Positions 1 to 7,500 of a DNA stretch of 20,577 nt are shown one piece after another; the first letter of the stretch is position 1; every line of letters begins with the position of its first letter. The stretch is from assembly GCA_902806015.1 (NCBI GenBank), contig CADCUZ010000161.1, forward strand, positions 1 through 20,577. Reading direction: 5' to 3'. Below the pieces are notes generated by a model. The model searched no databases. It was given only the letters and a program-made list of their open reading frames with translations, and was not told the DNA's origin. The translations under genes and the position numbers were made by a program. The stretch comes from an uncultured Rubrobacteraceae bacterium. GTDB taxonomy: Bacteria > Actinomycetota > Rubrobacteria > Rubrobacterales > Rubrobacteraceae.

Positions 1-1
1 T

Positions 2-361
2 CTGCTCCAGAACGTCCACGACCTCGAGGGGCACTTCGGCGACGAGCTCAAGCGCATGGCGGCGGACCATTCGGTCGTCAAGGAAGTCAGGGGTATGGGC
101 TTCTTCTGGGCCGTCGAGGTCAACCCCGAGAAGGCCGATGGGACCCCGCTGGCGGGCGACGAGTACCAGAGGTACTTCAAGGGCGTGGTCTCAAGGAAAC
201 TTCTGGAGGGCGGCCTCATCTGCCGATTCGACGACAAGGATGACCCCGTCATCCAATTCTCCCCGGCGCTGACCTCCGACAGGGAGGTACTCAGCCGCAT
301 AGCGGAGATCACCGACGAAGCCCTCACGGAGCTTGAAAAAGAGCTCGGCTACAGAAGCTAG
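2..361 (+). CDS. Class III PLP aminotransferase, C-terminal part (5' end outside window)
   Basis: The frame is open from the first codon of the window (position 2) to TAG at 359-361, giving about 119 residues of a protein whose start lies upstream. The ATG at 56 is internal, because coding sequence continues before it. The segment VKEVRGMGFFWAVEV followed by a Leu/Gly-rich stretch and DPVIQFSPALTSDREV is the small-domain C-terminus of fold-type I class III aminotransferases. The PLP lysine would be upstream and is not visible. Family members move an amino group from a diamine, omega-amino acid or similar donor to pyruvate or 2-oxoglutarate. Its place at the head of a polyamine cluster suggests a putrescine/polyamine or GABA aminotransferase, but the substrate is inference. 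Confidence 0.85.
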   Translation: MLQNVHDLEGHFGDELKRMAADHSVVKEVRGMGFFWAVEVNPEKADGTPLAGDEYQRYFKGVVSRKLLEGGLICRFDDKDDPVIQFSPALTSDREVLSRIAEITDEALTELEKELGYRS

Positions 362-445
362 TGTGAGGGCTACGGAGACCTTGGACGCCGTAGCGATCGG
401 CGCAGGCTTCTGCGGCGGGGTCGACAGCTCGAAAGGGAGATAAGG

Positions 446-1882
446 TTGACCTGCGCTACCGGCGCCCAGAAGAGCGCCCGTCCCACAGACAACGACTACC
501 GTCAGTGCAGCTTCTGGCTGGAGACGGCGGAAGAGGAGCTCGTCCCAAGGCCGTCGCTTGGGGGTCCAGCGGAGGCCGACGTGGCGATCCTAGGGGCAGG
601 CTTTACGGGTCTGTGGACGGCATACTATCTGCTCCGGCGGGAGCCTTCCTTACGCGTGGTGGTGCTCGAGGCGGAGATCGCCGGCTTCGGGGCGTCCGGC
701 CGCAACGGCGCCTGGTGCAACTCGGCCTTTCCCGTGAGCCCTGGGGAGCTGGCACGGCGCTTCGGAAGAGAGGCCGCGCGGGAGCTCCTGCTCGAGATGC
801 GAGGCGCGGTCGAGGAGGTGGGCAGGGTCGCCAGGGTGGAGGGGATCGACGCCCAGTATTTCCCCGGCGGACAGCTCCGCGTGGCCCGTGGACCAGCCCA
901 GGTACCTGGCATAAAAGACGCCTACGAGTCTGCACGCGCGCTGGGCCTCGAGGAGGACCTGCGGTTGCTCGACGCAGAGGAGACCGCCAGGCGCGTCAGG
1001 ATCACGGGCGCCGGGGGCGCGCTGTACAATCCGCACTGCGCGACCATCCATCCCGCGCGGCTCACGCGCGGGCTCGCCCGGGCCGTCGAGCGTCTCGGCG
1101 GCGAGATCTTCGAGCAGACCCCCGTAACGGACTACGAGGCCGGTAAGGGGACCGGTGGCGGCCCACGGCTGGTGACGAGGGCCGGCGAGGTGCGCGCACG
1201 CACGGTCGTGCTCGCCGGAGAGGCCTACTTGGCGCGGCTTCGCAAGCTGCGCCGCCAGGTGCTGCCTATCTACTCCCTCATCGTCCTGACCGAACCCCTC
1301 TCCGAGACGCGGTGGGCGGAGATCGGCTGGGAGGGCCGCGAGTGCGTTGCGTCCAACCGCTACACCGTAGACTATCTCTCGCGTACCGCCGACGGGCGCA
1401 TACTGTTTGGTGGCCGCGGCGCGCCCTACCATTACGGTTCGCGCATAGAAGACGAGTACGACCGCCACGATCCCACGCACGAGATGCTGCGCCAGACGGC
1501 GAGAGACTGGTTCCCGACCCTCAAAGGCGTCCGGTTCACCCACGCGTGGGGGGGACCGCTGGCCATGCCCCGCGACTGGATGCCGACGATGTCCCACGAT
1601 CCCGCGAGCGGGGTCGCGACGGCGCGCGGCTACACGGGACAGGGCGTGGCGACCGCGAACCTCTCCGGCCGGACCTTGGCCGACCTGATCCTTTGTAGGG
1701 ACACCGCCATAACCCGCCTGCCCACCGTCAACCACGAGCCTCGCCCCTGGGAGCCCGAACCGCTGCGCTGGCTTGGTGCCAGGTACGTGCAGCGCGGCTT
1801 GATGAGGGTGGACGACCGGGCCGAGCGGACCGGAAAGCCGCCGACCGGCAAGACGCTTGCCGAGCGGCTCGGCAGGCACTGA
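446..1882 (+). CDS. FAD-dependent amine oxidoreductase, DAO family (PuuB-like)
   Basis: A 478-residue flavoprotein. The TTG start at 446 follows a purine-rich GGGAGATAAGG. A Rossmann FAD site is seen at residues 45-76: VAILGAGFTG, then an acidic VVVLEAE ending the second strand. GASGRNGAW follows at 82-90, the motif that packs on FAD in the glycine/D-amino-acid oxidase group (COG0665). The C-terminal FAD segment YTGQGVATANLSGRTLADLI is near residue 394. The N-terminal SFWLETA resembles the SYW element of gamma-glutamylputrescine oxidase PuuB. It would oxidise an amine, possibly a free or gamma-glutamylated polyamine, to an aldehyde, ammonia and H2O2. No PuuA or PuuD partner is visible here, so the gamma-glutamyl route is unproven; a sarcosine or D-amino-acid substrate is also possible. 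Confidence 0.85.
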   Translation: MTCATGAQKSARPTDNDYRQCSFWLETAEEELVPRPSLGGPAEADVAILGAGFTGLWTAYYLLRREPSLRVVVLEAEIAGFGASGRNGAWCNSAFPVSPGELARRFGREAARELLLEMRGAVEEVGRVARVEGIDAQYFPGGQLRVARGPAQVPGIKDAYESARALGLEEDLRLLDAEETARRVRITGAGGALYNPHCATIHPARLTRGLARAVERLGGEIFEQTPVTDYEAGKGTGGGPRLVTRAGEVRARTVVLAGEAYLARLRKLRRQVLPIYSLIVLTEPLSETRWAEIGWEGRECVASNRYTVDYLSRTADGRILFGGRGAPYHYGSRIEDEYDRHDPTHEMLRQTARDWFPTLKGVRFTHAWGGPLAMPRDWMPTMSHDPASGVATARGYTGQGVATANLSGRTLADLILCRDTAITRLPTVNHEPRPWEPEPLRWLGARYVQRGLMRVDDRAERTGKPPTGKTLAERLGRH

Positions 1883-2052
1883 AGAGCGGCTGCTAGGAGG
1901 TATGGTCTCGGTGCAGGAGGGAATGAGGTGAGGAAAAGAGAGGTCAGCCGAAGATCAACGGAGGCGCAGAGCGGCAATGTCGCGCGTCTCCCGCGGACGA
2001 CAAGGCGGTCTCTCCCCAGCCCGTTTGAGCCTGGCCAGACCACGCCGTCCAC

Positions 2053-2073
2053 GGTCGCCCTTAGGGCGCGACC
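2053..2073 (+). other. Stem-loop in the 215-nt leader of the monoamine oxidase gene
   Basis: The only large gap inside the cluster (1883-2097) contains GGTCGCCC, loop TTA, GGGCGCGACC. This pairs as a hairpin with a two-base bulge, and CCACG/CGTGG around it could extend the stem. It ends about 25 nt before the ATG at 2098. No T run follows, so it is not a standard terminator. It could be an attenuator, an RNA-processing or stability element, or chance in GC-rich DNA. The rest of the gap has no convincing gene and no promoter I trust. Confidence 0.35.
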
Positions 2074-2097
2074 CGTCCGCGTGGTGGTGGGTGGATA

Positions 2098-3558
2098 ATG
2101 AGCGGTTCGGCACGGGGGCGTGTGGTAGCGGACGCCGTGGTAGTCGGCGCTGGGCTGGCCGGGCTCACGGCGGCTAGGGAGCTTGAAGCGGCGGGCGCCT
2201 CGGTGCTCGTGCTCGAGGCCGGAGAGAGGGTCGGCGGTAGGACCATGACCAGGCGCGTCGGCGGGGTATTAGTCGAGATGGGCGGGCAGTGGGTCGGCCC
2301 GGGGCAACGCCGCATAAACGCCCTCGCCGAGGAGCTCGGCGTCAAGACCTTCCCGACCCACCTCGACGGGCGCACCGTATTCTACCGTGGCAGTCGACGC
2401 TGTGAGTACGAGGAAGACGATGGGATCCCCTTTGAGGACCCCGCCTCGCTCCGTGAGGTACGAGAAATTTTCCGGGCCCTCGGCGAGCTCGCGAGGTGTG
2501 TGCCCGCCGACGCGCCCTGGACCACGGAGGAGGCCGCGGAGTGGGACGGGCAAACGCTCGAGACGTGGAAGCTCCGGCAGACGCACAACGAGGGCGCGAG
2601 GTTCTATTTTGACCTCGCGGTGGAGTCGCTGTACGCTTGCGAGCCCCGCGATGTCTCGCTGCTCGGCGTGTTGTCGGATATCGCGTCGTCAAGCAGCTTC
2701 GTGGGCCTGTTCGAGATCGAAGCCTCTGCGGAGGAGTACAGCTTCGTCGGCGGCGCGCAGGAGATCTCGATCCGTCTGGCCCGGGATCTGGAAGGACGCG
2801 TGGTTCTGGGTTCACCGGTCCGGCGGATCGTCCAGGAGAGAGGCGAGGTCCTGGTTGAGACCAACCAGTCGTCCTTCCGCGCGAAGGCTGCGATCGTCAC
2901 GGTGCCGCCCGCCTTGCGCGGGCGCATCGAGTACGTCCCCGCGCTCCCGCCGATGCACGACGGTCTCTCCCAACGGATGCCCATGGGGGCCGTGATCAAG
3001 TGCCACGCCGTCTACGACGCGCCGTTCTGGCACGAAGCGGGTCTGAACGGACGGGCAGAGAGCGACGCTGGTCCTTGCAAGATCACCTGCGACAACTCGG
3101 CCCCAGGGAACGAAACCGGCGTCCTGACCGGCTTTATACTGGGCGCCGACGCCCGCCAGTGGGGGTGCAGCCCCGCCCAGGAGCGCGAACGGGCCGTTCT
3201 CGAATGCTTCGCCCGCTACTTTGGGGAGAAGGCCTTCAGTCCCATAGGCTATACCGATACCGACTGGGGAGCAGAGGTCTACTCGCGCGGCGGCTACGCA
3301 GGGGTACCCACGCCGGGTCTACTCCTGGATCACGGGCCGGCGCTGCAAGAGCCGGTGGGGCGCATCCATTGGGCCGGCGCGGAGACGGCCGTGGAGTGGA
3401 ACGGGTACATGGAAGGCGCCGCTGAATCCGGCGAGCGGGCGGCGCGGGAGGTGCTCTCGGTGCTCTCCGGAATCGGCCATTGCCCGGTGACGGCTGTTTT
3501 AGGCGAGGACGATTCCTCGAAGAAAAAACGTGCACAGGGCCATAGGCATAGGGGGTAA
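2098..3558 (+). CDS. Flavin monoamine oxidase family protein
   Basis: 486 residues, starting at ATG 2098 behind a weak GGTGGGTGG. The FAD site is AVVVGAGLAGLTAAREL (GxGxxG at 17-22), with E40 at the end of strand two, then GERVGGRTMT and EMGGQWVGPGQ. All are hallmarks of the MAO/polyamine-oxidase fold. The C-terminal signature GRIHWAGAETAVEWNGYMEGA (about 420-440) closes the FAD site. In YSRGGYAGVPTPG the place of the flavin-linking cysteine of mammalian MAO (SGGCY) is glycine, so FAD should be bound non-covalently. It would oxidise a primary amine or polyamine to an aldehyde with H2O2 release, probably in the cytoplasm. The last 30 or so residues (ending SSKKKRAQGHRHRG) are a basic tail outside the fold. 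It stops 3 nt before potA. Confidence 0.9.
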   Translation: MSGSARGRVVADAVVVGAGLAGLTAARELEAAGASVLVLEAGERVGGRTMTRRVGGVLVEMGGQWVGPGQRRINALAEELGVKTFPTHLDGRTVFYRGSRRCEYEEDDGIPFEDPASLREVREIFRALGELARCVPADAPWTTEEAAEWDGQTLETWKLRQTHNEGARFYFDLAVESLYACEPRDVSLLGVLSDIASSSSFVGLFEIEASAEEYSFVGGAQEISIRLARDLEGRVVLGSPVRRIVQERGEVLVETNQSSFRAKAAIVTVPPALRGRIEYVPALPPMHDGLSQRMPMGAVIKCHAVYDAPFWHEAGLNGRAESDAGPCKITCDNSAPGNETGVLTGFILGADARQWGCSPAQERERAVLECFARYFGEKAFSPIGYTDTDWGAEVYSRGGYAGVPTPGLLLDHGPALQEPVGRIHWAGAETAVEWNGYMEGAAESGERAAREVLSVLSGIGHCPVTAVLGEDDSSKKKRAQGHRHRG

Positions 3559-3561
3559 GGG

Positions 3562-4698
3562 TTGGAAGACAGAAAAACAAGGGAACGCCCGCCGGAGACG
3601 GGGGGCACCGAACGCGACGCGACGCGAAGCGTCGCCGTAGAGTTATCCGGGGTAACCAAGCGCTTCGGAGAGTTCGTGGCGGTTGACGATCTCTCGCTGG
3701 ACATCTACGAGGGCGAGTTCTTCTCGCTGCTAGGACCTTCCGGGTGCGGTAAGACCACGACGCTGCGCATGATCGCGGGCTTCGAGGAGCCCACGGGGGG
3801 GAGCATCTCCGTCGCCGGCGAACAGGTGCAGGGGGTTCCCCCGTACCGCCGCCCCGTCAATACGGTCTTCCAGTCGTACGCGATCTTCCCGCACCTCAAC
3901 GTCTTCGACAACGTTGCCTTCGGACTCAGGAGGAGCGGGGTCAAGGGTGAAGAGCTGAACACGAGGGTCACGGAGGCGTGCGAGATGGTGCAGCTCTCCG
4001 GCTTCGAAAAACGCAAGCCAACCATGCTCTCCGGCGGCCAGCAGCAGCGCGTGGCGCTCGCCCGGGCGCTCGTCAACCGCCCGAAGGTGTTGTTGCTGGA
4101 CGAGCCCTTGGGGGCGCTCGACCTCAAGCTCCGCAAGGAGTTGCAGCTGGAGCTCAGGACCTTGCAGCACGAGGTCGGGATCACCTTCGTCTACGTTACC
4201 CACGACCAGGAAGAGGCGCTCACGATGAGCGACAGGATCGCGGTGATGAACGAGGGCAAAGTGCAGCAGATCGCCGACCCCACGACCCTCTACGAGCTTC
4301 CAAAGAACAACTTCGTCGCCAACTTTATCGGGCAGACCAACGTGTTCTCGGGGGTGGTCGAGTCGGTCAGCGGGGAAAGGGTTACGCTGCGAACGTCGAG
4401 AGAGATGAGGATCGAGGCCCACTCGCAAGAGGGAGCGGGCGTCGAGGTCGGCACGGAGGCCCAAGCGGCGGTGAGGCCGGAGAAGATCCGGTTCGGTGGC
4501 GCGGGCGACAACGCGAGCACGGCCGAGATCCGCCAGATCGTCTACCTCGGGGTCAGCACCCAGTACATAGCAGAGCTCCCCGGCGGGGAGAAACTGGTGC
4601 TCTACCAGCAGAACGCCCAGGGCGCCGAGAACCCCGGCGTGGGAGAAGAGGTCCCGGTGTCCTGGGACGCCCGGAATTGCCTAGTTTTAGGAGGATAG
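3562..4698 (+). CDS. potA: Spermidine/putrescine ABC transporter ATP-binding protein PotA
   Basis: 378 residues, with a TTG start at 3562; the Shine-Dalgarno GGGGGTAAGG overlaps the stop of the preceding gene. The ATPase parts are intact: Walker [10 protein letters not shown] (58-66), Q-loop Q104 in [10 protein letters not shown], signature LSGGQQQR (156-163), Walker B VLLLDEP (176-182) and switch H214 in [16 protein letters not shown] near residue 258 starts the C-terminal TOBE-type regulatory domain of the CUT1/PotA group. Two copies would drive import through PotB-PotC at the inner face of the membrane. The length matches E. coli PotA (378). The first 25 or so residues before the first strand are a variable, charged extension. 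The following potD Shine-Dalgarno lies within its last codons, so translation of the two is probably coupled. Confidence 0.95.
   Translation: MEDRKTRERPPETGGTERDATRSVAVELSGVTKRFGEFVAVDDLSLDIYEGEFFSLLGPSGCGKTTTLRMIAGFEEPTGGSISVAGEQVQGVPPYRRPVNTVFQSYAIFPHLNVFDNVAFGLRRSGVKGEELNTRVTEACEMVQLSGFEKRKPTMLSGGQQQRVALARALVNRPKVLLLDEPLGALDLKLRKELQLELRTLQHEVGITFVYVTHDQEEALTMSDRIAVMNEGKVQQIADPTTLYELPKNNFVANFIGQTNVFSGVVESVSGERVTLRTSREMRIEAHSQEGAGVEVGTEAQAAVRPEKIRFGGAGDNASTAEIRQIVYLGVSTQYIAELPGGEKLVLYQQNAQGAENPGVGEEVPVSWDARNCLVLGG
4689..4694 (+). promoter_or_regulatory. Ribosome binding site for potD
   Basis: A perfect AGGAGG overlaps the last codons of potA and ends 6 nt before the ATG at 4701. It fixes the potD start there, although the reading frame stays open far upstream to 3978 inside potA. 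Confidence 0.85.
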
Positions 4699-4700
4699 TC

Positions 4701-5810
4701 ATGAGTAGGGAAAAGAGGATCTCGCGACGCGCTTTCCTAAAGGCGCTTGGTGGGGCCGGCGTTGCCGGCTCGACGCTCTCGGTACTGTCCTGCCAGCCGA
4801 ACACGAGTGCGACCGGCAGTGGCGGCGGCGGTGGGGGGCCGGAAGAGAAGAAGCTTAACCTGTACAACTGGGCCGACTACGTCGCGAAGAGCACCATACC
4901 GAGCTTCGAGCAGAAGACCGGCATACAGGTGACCCAGGACTTCTACTCCTCCAACGAGGACCTGCTGGCCAAGCTGCAGGCCGGTGGGACGGGCTACGAC
5001 GTGATCGTGCCGAGCGACTACATGGTCGCGATCATGGCCAAGTCCGACGTCATCCAGAAGCTGGACAAGGCCAAGATTCCCAACGCCAAGAACGTCGGCA
5101 AAGAATACGAGGGCCTCTCATACGACCCCAACAACGAGTACAGCCTCCCCTACCAGTGGGGCACCACGGGCATCCTGTACAACAAGAAAGAGGTCGGGCA
5201 GCTGGACGAATCCTGGGACCCTATGTGGGACCCGCGGTTCGAGGGCAAGGTCGGCATGCTCAACGACACCAGGGAGACCCTGGGCGCCGCCCTCTATAAG
5301 CTAGGCTACTCCGTGAACGCCACGGACCAGGGGCAGTTGGACGAGGCCAAGGCCGAACTAGTGAGGCAGAAGCCCCTCTTGAGCGGCTACTTCGACTCGA
5401 CCGAGAGCCGGCCGCTGGTCCTGAACGGAGACCTCCTGCTCGGGCACGTCTTCTCGGGGGACGCCTTCCTCGCCCTCTCGGAGAACGAAGACCTCGACTA
5501 CGTGGTCCCGAAGCCGGCGGCGACCCGCTGGACGGACAACATGTGCATCCCCAACGGCGCCCAGCACCCGGAGAACGCCCACAAGTTCATAAACCACATC
5601 CTCGACGCCGAGGTCGGCGCGAAGCTCTCGAACTACACCTACTACAACACGCCCAACGCGGCCGCGCTGCCGAAGGTAGACGAGGCACTCGCGGAACTCC
5701 CCGGCTACGTGTTGTCGGATGAGGTCTTTAAGCGGCTCGAAGTCATCGAGGACACCGGTGAGGCCACGCGCGAGTACGAGCGCATCTTCACCGAGGTAAA
5801 GAGCTCCTAG
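4701..5810 (+). CDS. potD: Spermidine/putrescine-binding lipoprotein PotD, Tat-type signal
   Basis: 369 residues. The N-terminus has ISRRAFLKALGG, a twin-arginine motif (RRxFLK), then a hydrophobic stretch and a lipobox LSVLSC with C31 as the probable lipidated residue. A glycine-rich tether (about 39-47) follows. The mature part begins LNLYNWADYV, the classic start of PotD/PotF periplasmic-binding folds. YDVIVPSDYMV (99-109), LPYQWGTTGI (149-158) and RWTDNMCIPN (276-285) follow the family. W277 and D279 match the E. coli PotD Trp-x-Asp pair that binds the polyamine, and D189/E192 sit where the other acidic ligands are expected. The Trp of E. coli MIWNGSAF is Phe here (HVFSGDAF, F251), so preference between putrescine and spermidine may differ. 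It captures substrate outside the membrane for PotB-PotC. Confidence 0.93.
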   Translation: MSREKRISRRAFLKALGGAGVAGSTLSVLSCQPNTSATGSGGGGGGPEEKKLNLYNWADYVAKSTIPSFEQKTGIQVTQDFYSSNEDLLAKLQAGGTGYDVIVPSDYMVAIMAKSDVIQKLDKAKIPNAKNVGKEYEGLSYDPNNEYSLPYQWGTTGILYNKKEVGQLDESWDPMWDPRFEGKVGMLNDTRETLGAALYKLGYSVNATDQGQLDEAKAELVRQKPLLSGYFDSTESRPLVLNGDLLLGHVFSGDAFLALSENEDLDYVVPKPAATRWTDNMCIPNGAQHPENAHKFINHILDAEVGAKLSNYTYYNTPNAAALPKVDEALAELPGYVLSDEVFKRLEVIEDTGEATREYERIFTEVKSS

Positions 5811-5811
5811 C

Positions 5812-6678
5812 ATGGGAGGGAGCAAAGGACGCGGGTGGTCCCTGGGGTTGGCGGGGTTGCTGGCCCCGGTCACGATCTGGCTCGGGCTCTTCTTCCTGGT
5901 GCCGCTGCTGCTCATCCTGGCTTACTCTTTCGGGACGAGCGGCATCTACGGCGGGATCACGCTCGGCTTCAACCCTGGCAACTACCTCAAGGTCTTCGAT
6001 CCGCTGTACCTTGAGATCATCGGTCGCACGTTCTTTATAGCCGCGCTCAACACCCTGCTGTGTCTGGCGCTTGGGTATCCTCTGGCGTATTTCATAGTGT
6101 TCAAGGGAAGGCGGTGGAGGAACGCCCTGGTCCTGCTGGTCATGGTCCCTTTCTGGACTAGCCTCCTGATCCGGGCCTACGCGTGGGTTGTGATCTTAGG
6201 CGGAAACGGGATCGCGAACAGGACGCTGCAGTTCTTGGGTATCACCGACGAGCCCCTCACCCTGATCTTCACCCCCGAGGCGGTCCTCATGGGCATGGTC
6301 TACTCCTACCTGCCATTCATGATCCTGCCGCTCTACGCGGCGCTCGAGAAGTTCGACACCCGCCTGAAGGAGGCTGCCCAGGATCTCGGGGCCAGCCGGT
6401 GGCACACCTTCTGGCGGGTCACGTTCCCGCTGAGCCTGCCTGGCGTTATCGCGGGCAGCATCCTCGTTTTTATCCCATCGGCTGGTGAGTTCGTGATACC
6501 GGATCTCCTCGGCGGGTCGCGTACCATGATGACTGGCAACCTGATCCAGAACCAGTTCCTACAGGCCCGCGACTGGGCCTTCGGTAGCGCCCTCTCGGTG
6601 CTCCTGGCGGTCCTGTTGCTCGGCGCGATCATGTTCTACGTCCGTAGGGTCGGCACCGACAAGCTGGGGGGGATCTAG
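5812..6678 (+). CDS. potB: Spermidine/putrescine ABC transporter permease PotB
   Basis: 288 residues, ATG one nucleotide after the potD stop. About six membrane helices are visible, the first at residues 10-38 (GLLAPVTIWLGLFFLVPLLL). The EAA loop that docks on PotA is EAAQDLGASRWHTFWRVTFP (about 187-206), followed by LSLPGVIAGS. IPSAGEFVIPDLLGG is the conserved stretch of PotB/PotH permeases. It forms the membrane channel with PotC. The ribosome site is poor, which together with the 1-nt gap suggests translation coupled to potD. Family assignment is strong; the exact polyamine carried is not readable from the permease. Confidence 0.94.
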   Translation: MGGSKGRGWSLGLAGLLAPVTIWLGLFFLVPLLLILAYSFGTSGIYGGITLGFNPGNYLKVFDPLYLEIIGRTFFIAALNTLLCLALGYPLAYFIVFKGRRWRNALVLLVMVPFWTSLLIRAYAWVVILGGNGIANRTLQFLGITDEPLTLIFTPEAVLMGMVYSYLPFMILPLYAALEKFDTRLKEAAQDLGASRWHTFWRVTFPLSLPGVIAGSILVFIPSAGEFVIPDLLGGSRTMMTGNLIQNQFLQARDWAFGSALSVLLAVLLLGAIMFYVRRVGTDKLGGI

Positions 6679-6681
6679 CCT

Positions 6682-7500
6682 ATGGCGGCAACAACCGGCA
6701 AGACGAGCCGTACGGGCCTGCGCGGGGCGCCAGACTGGGCTCTGCTCCTGGGTGCGGGCTTCGTCTATTTGTTCCTGTACGCCCCGATCCTGGTCCTCAT
6801 GTTCTTCTCCTTCAACTCGACGCGCAGCACCCAGGTGTGGACGGGCTTCTCGCTTGAGTGGTACGGGGAGCTCCTGAGGGACCAGTCGGTACACGATGCG
6901 CTTCGCACCTCCCTCATCGTGGGTGTCATGGCCACGGCCATCGCCACAGTGATAGGCACGTTCGCGGCGCTCGCGCTCTCGCGCCACGGCTTCCGCGGCC
7001 AGACCTTCGCCGACACGACGATCTACGCCGCCACCGTGATGCCCGAGATAGTCGTCGGGGTGAGCCTGCTGGTCTTCTTCGTCGCCATGCAGTTCGCGCT
7101 CGGGATCACCACGATCATCATCGCCCACGTCGCCTTCACAATCTCGTTCGTGACGATAGTCGTGCGCGCTCGGCTCTCGGGTATGGACCGCTCCATCGAG
7201 GAAGCAGCCCAAGACCTCGGCGCGAACCCCGTCCAGACGTTCTTGCGCGTGACGCTGCCGCTCATACTCCCCGGAGTGATGGCGGGAGCTCTGTTGGCGT
7301 TCACGCTCTCGTTCGACGACTTCGTCATAACGTTCTTCGTGTCGGGGGTTGGATCCAGCACGCTGCCGCTTAAGATTTACTCGATGATCAAGTTCGGTGT
7401 GAGCCCCGTCATAAACGCGCTCTCAACGGTGGTGCTGGTCGCAACCATGCTCTTGATCTTCGGCGGGAGCCGAATCCTCGTGAAGAAGGAGGACGGATGA
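6682..7500 (+). CDS. potC: Spermidine/putrescine ABC transporter permease PotC
   Basis: 272 residues, starting 3 nt after potB with a G-run (6666-6672) as ribosome site. The first membrane helix is at about 20-42. The EAA loop is EEAAQDLGANPVQTFLRVTL (about 173-192), then PLILPGVMAGALLAFTLSFDDFVITFF, the signature end of PotC/PotI. It pairs with PotB to form the six-plus-six helix channel. The stop TGA overlaps the next start in an ATGA arrangement at 7497-7500, which ties the dehydrogenase that follows to the transporter transcript. Confidence 0.94.
   Translation: MAATTGKTSRTGLRGAPDWALLLGAGFVYLFLYAPILVLMFFSFNSTRSTQVWTGFSLEWYGELLRDQSVHDALRTSLIVGVMATAIATVIGTFAALALSRHGFRGQTFADTTIYAATVMPEIVVGVSLLVFFVAMQFALGITTIIIAHVAFTISFVTIVVRARLSGMDRSIEEAAQDLGANPVQTFLRVTLPLILPGVMAGALLAFTLSFDDFVITFFVSGVGSSTLPLKIYSMIKFGVSPVINALSTVVLVATMLLIFGGSRILVKKEDG

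Noticed and set aside
650..1879. 409-codon minus-strand open frame opposite the DAO-type oxidase
   Set aside because: Antisense shadow in GC-rich DNA with no recognisable motif and no ribosome site; the plus-strand protein has clear FAD motifs.
1977..2177. 66-codon open frame in the leader of the monoamine oxidase gene
   Set aside because: Low-complexity Arg/Gly-rich translation overlapping the oxidase start, with no ribosome site.
3978..4700. Open frame continuing upstream of potD through most of the potA 3' half
   Set aside because: It is the +1 shadow of potA. An AGGAGG six nucleotides before ATG 4701 and the Tat signal peptide there fix the potD start.
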